DNA of 64,000 nt from NCBI GenBank assembly GCA_946807835.1, contig OX327711.1, positions 17,891,501 through 17,955,500 on the forward strand, given 5' to 3'. Source of the DNA: Ailanthus altissimus (taxonomy: Eukaryota > Streptophyta > Magnoliopsida > Sapindales > Simaroubaceae). Positions 62,211-64,000 of this stretch are shown in pieces. The notes under the pieces are model-generated. The model had not been told where the DNA came from. It made no database searches and worked only from the letters and a program-made list of their open reading frames with translations. Position 1 is the stretch's first letter. Each line of letters starts with the position of its first letter. Both the position numbers and the translations under genes were made by a program.

Positions 62211-62493
62211 TGATTATCCTATTAAAATTGTGGTAATGACTAATAAATTACCAAGTGACCTTGTGGGTGATTTCTGTGAAATACTTAATTGTGATACTTC
62301 AATAAAGTTGAATAAAGAATTCACATATATATTTAGAATGTCTGTGAAGTTTTGGGTCATAACTTGAGAACAACATGAATGCTATCTATATTCTCTCTCT
62401 CTGGCTATGCTGAGCCATCTGATATTTCACAGGCTATGGGTAATCTTACTTAGAGATTAAGTTTATTCCTCAATAGATAATCTCAATAATTAG
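62211..62493. other. intergenic, no gene seen
   Basis: Short AT-rich gap, possibly the decayed end of the phosphatase-like pseudogene. Confidence 0.4.
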
Positions 62494-64000
62494 TGTAGTA
62501 ACCAGTATCTACAACCGGTAAGAATAAGTATTTATATATGTATAAATATACGTATTTTATTTGTATGTTGGTGATACTTGAATTATATATTGTTATTAGT
62601 AATATTTTTATAGGTTAAGGATATACGATTAGTATTGGGTTTATTTGTATGACTTTAGATTTATTTTAGGGACCAAATTGTTATACTTTGAAAGTTTTGG
62701 GGGCAAATTCGTAAATACCAAAAATTAGCCTCTTAGTATAAAAATACACTTTTAAACCCTAATTTACCATTTTTAGGTCGAGCTACCCATTTTAAGAGAG
62801 AGAAGAGAGAAATAGAGGAGAGAGAAAGAGGAGAAGAAGAAGAAAAAGAAGAAGAAATTGGAATTTTGAATTTCAAGAGGTATATCATACGTATTTCTCA
62901 ATTTATTGGTATTAATTAAGTTAATTCCTTTAAGTTTTGATTTCTGAAAATATGTATAATTGAGGATTTTTTGTGTATTTCGTAAGATCATATGAGAATT
63001 GATGATGATCTATAAGATAGTTTGATAAATCATGATGAATTGTGGAATTTCTGCTGGATAACCTCTTGATCTAGGAATTTTATAAATTGTTGTGATTCGA
63101 TTCTGATTTTGAATTTTGAGTATATGAAATTAGACATGTTAAGGATCATCTGAGACGTTGAATCGATTGAAAATTCTGGAAATTGAATTTATAGTGAATT
63201 TACCAAAATGACCCTGAAATTCTGGAAATTTGCTGTGTAAACAGTATAGTACAGTGAAAAATAATTTTTGTCCTACTGAATGATCTTCAAAAATTATGAA
63301 TTTTTGGAATATGATAAGTTTATATGTCTAATATGATATACTCGGAATTGAGAATTTAGATCAATGTGGTTGAAGTGTTATGAATTTCTAAAGTGTATCA
63401 GCTCATTGTAATATTTGATTAACAGATTTTTAAAGTTATAGAATAAAATAGTTTTAAAATACTTTTGGCAGTGCTTTGGAAGTAAAATATTTATCATGGA
63501 CTGATATATGTGTTAAGAGTAATTATGTGGTAGTTTTATAATTTTTGAGTTAGTATATGATTTTATAAAATTGGGAGATTGAATACTGTTCAATAAGTAT
63601 CTTGATCCTGTCAGGTTTGTAGTTTGGATTCGATGGTGTGTATGGAATGGATTGTGTAGGAAATTTGATATAATATTCATATATAAGAAGGATATATGAG
63701 TCAAGAATGGTATATTCTGATTTTGGAGTAATTGGACATCATTTGATGTATTAGAAATTTTTGTTAAGTGTAAGTGGTCAGAATGACAGGTTTTGAGAAA
63801 CCAAATATTTAGACCAATTTGATGTGATAAATGCATTGTGTATAATTTTGTAAGCTATTTAAAGTATTTTGTGTGAATTGTGAGGCTTATGAAAGGATTA
63901 ATCTCCATTGATAGGTTAAGGAGATTTAAGCCTTGTAGCTGAAAGTGTTAAGAGGTAAGTATACTAGACTTACTACTGGAATCACAATAAACATAATTAT
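62494..64000 (+). mobile_element. partial LTR of the LOG-element family (family 1), cut by the window end
   Basis: Starts TGTAGTAACCAGTATC at 62494 and is collinear with the first ~1500 bp of the LTR at 25383, including the TATAAAAATA box (near 62733), the purine tract (62800-62855) and later landmarks. It is closer to the LOG-element LTR than the copy at 58666 is. Whether it is a solo LTR or the 5' LTR of another full element lies beyond the window. Confidence 0.88.

Overview
The window is plant nuclear DNA, most likely from a eudicot. It is AT-rich, its genes have short exons and GT-AG introns, its protein families are plant-specific (RMA RING ligase, LSD1-like zinc finger, CASP-like, LOG), and it is packed with plant LTR retrotransposons and a Mutator-like element. 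The species cannot be fixed from the sequence alone. I see no bacterial features, CRISPR array, rRNA or tRNA gene.

Host genes that look intact: an ER-anchored RING ubiquitin ligase of the RMA type (minus, CDS 7828-8541, with a probable 5' UTR exon near 11.2-11.4 kb); an eight-exon gene for a 209-residue coiled-coil nuclear protein (plus, 39681-42229); a four-exon LSD1-like zinc-finger gene of the LOL2 type (minus, 45311-48736); and a three-exon CASP-like membrane protein gene (plus, 53165-53882). Host relics: an F-box pseudogene (about 44.27-44.70 kb), a histidine-phosphatase/phosphoglycerate-mutase-like pseudogene (57.2-62.2 kb) broken by a solo LTR and a small TRIM-like element, and a doubtful secreted Ser/Ala-rich protein remnant at 13.1 kb.

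Mobile DNA dominates 13.3-34.7 kb and 58.6-64.0 kb. A Mutator-like element with long terminal inverted repeats (about 13277-21587) carries a DUF1985-type reading-frame relic and a MULE transposase N-terminus, and has two solo LTRs inserted in it. A solo LTR of one of those two families lies at 22429-24436. The outstanding object is a complete, apparently very young, non-autonomous LTR element at 25383-34689. It has two 2750-bp LTRs that match wherever compared, an initiator-Met tRNA primer site, a polypurine tract and a 5-bp GTCAT target duplication. It has no gag-pol, but carries on its minus strand an intact, intronless LOG cytokinin-activation gene and a second unrecognised, frameshifted ORF. 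Older LTRs of the same family lie at 17510-20120 (minus), 58666-61439 (plus) and 62494 to the window end (plus).

The first 6 kb are degenerate duplications of an apparently non-coding unit with TATA-like starts. A three-copy ~285-bp tandem repeat (6.5-7.3 kb) and a ~42-bp AT-rich minisatellite (54.5-55.6 kb) complete the repeats. The remaining intervals are AT-rich intergenic DNA in which I see no gene.
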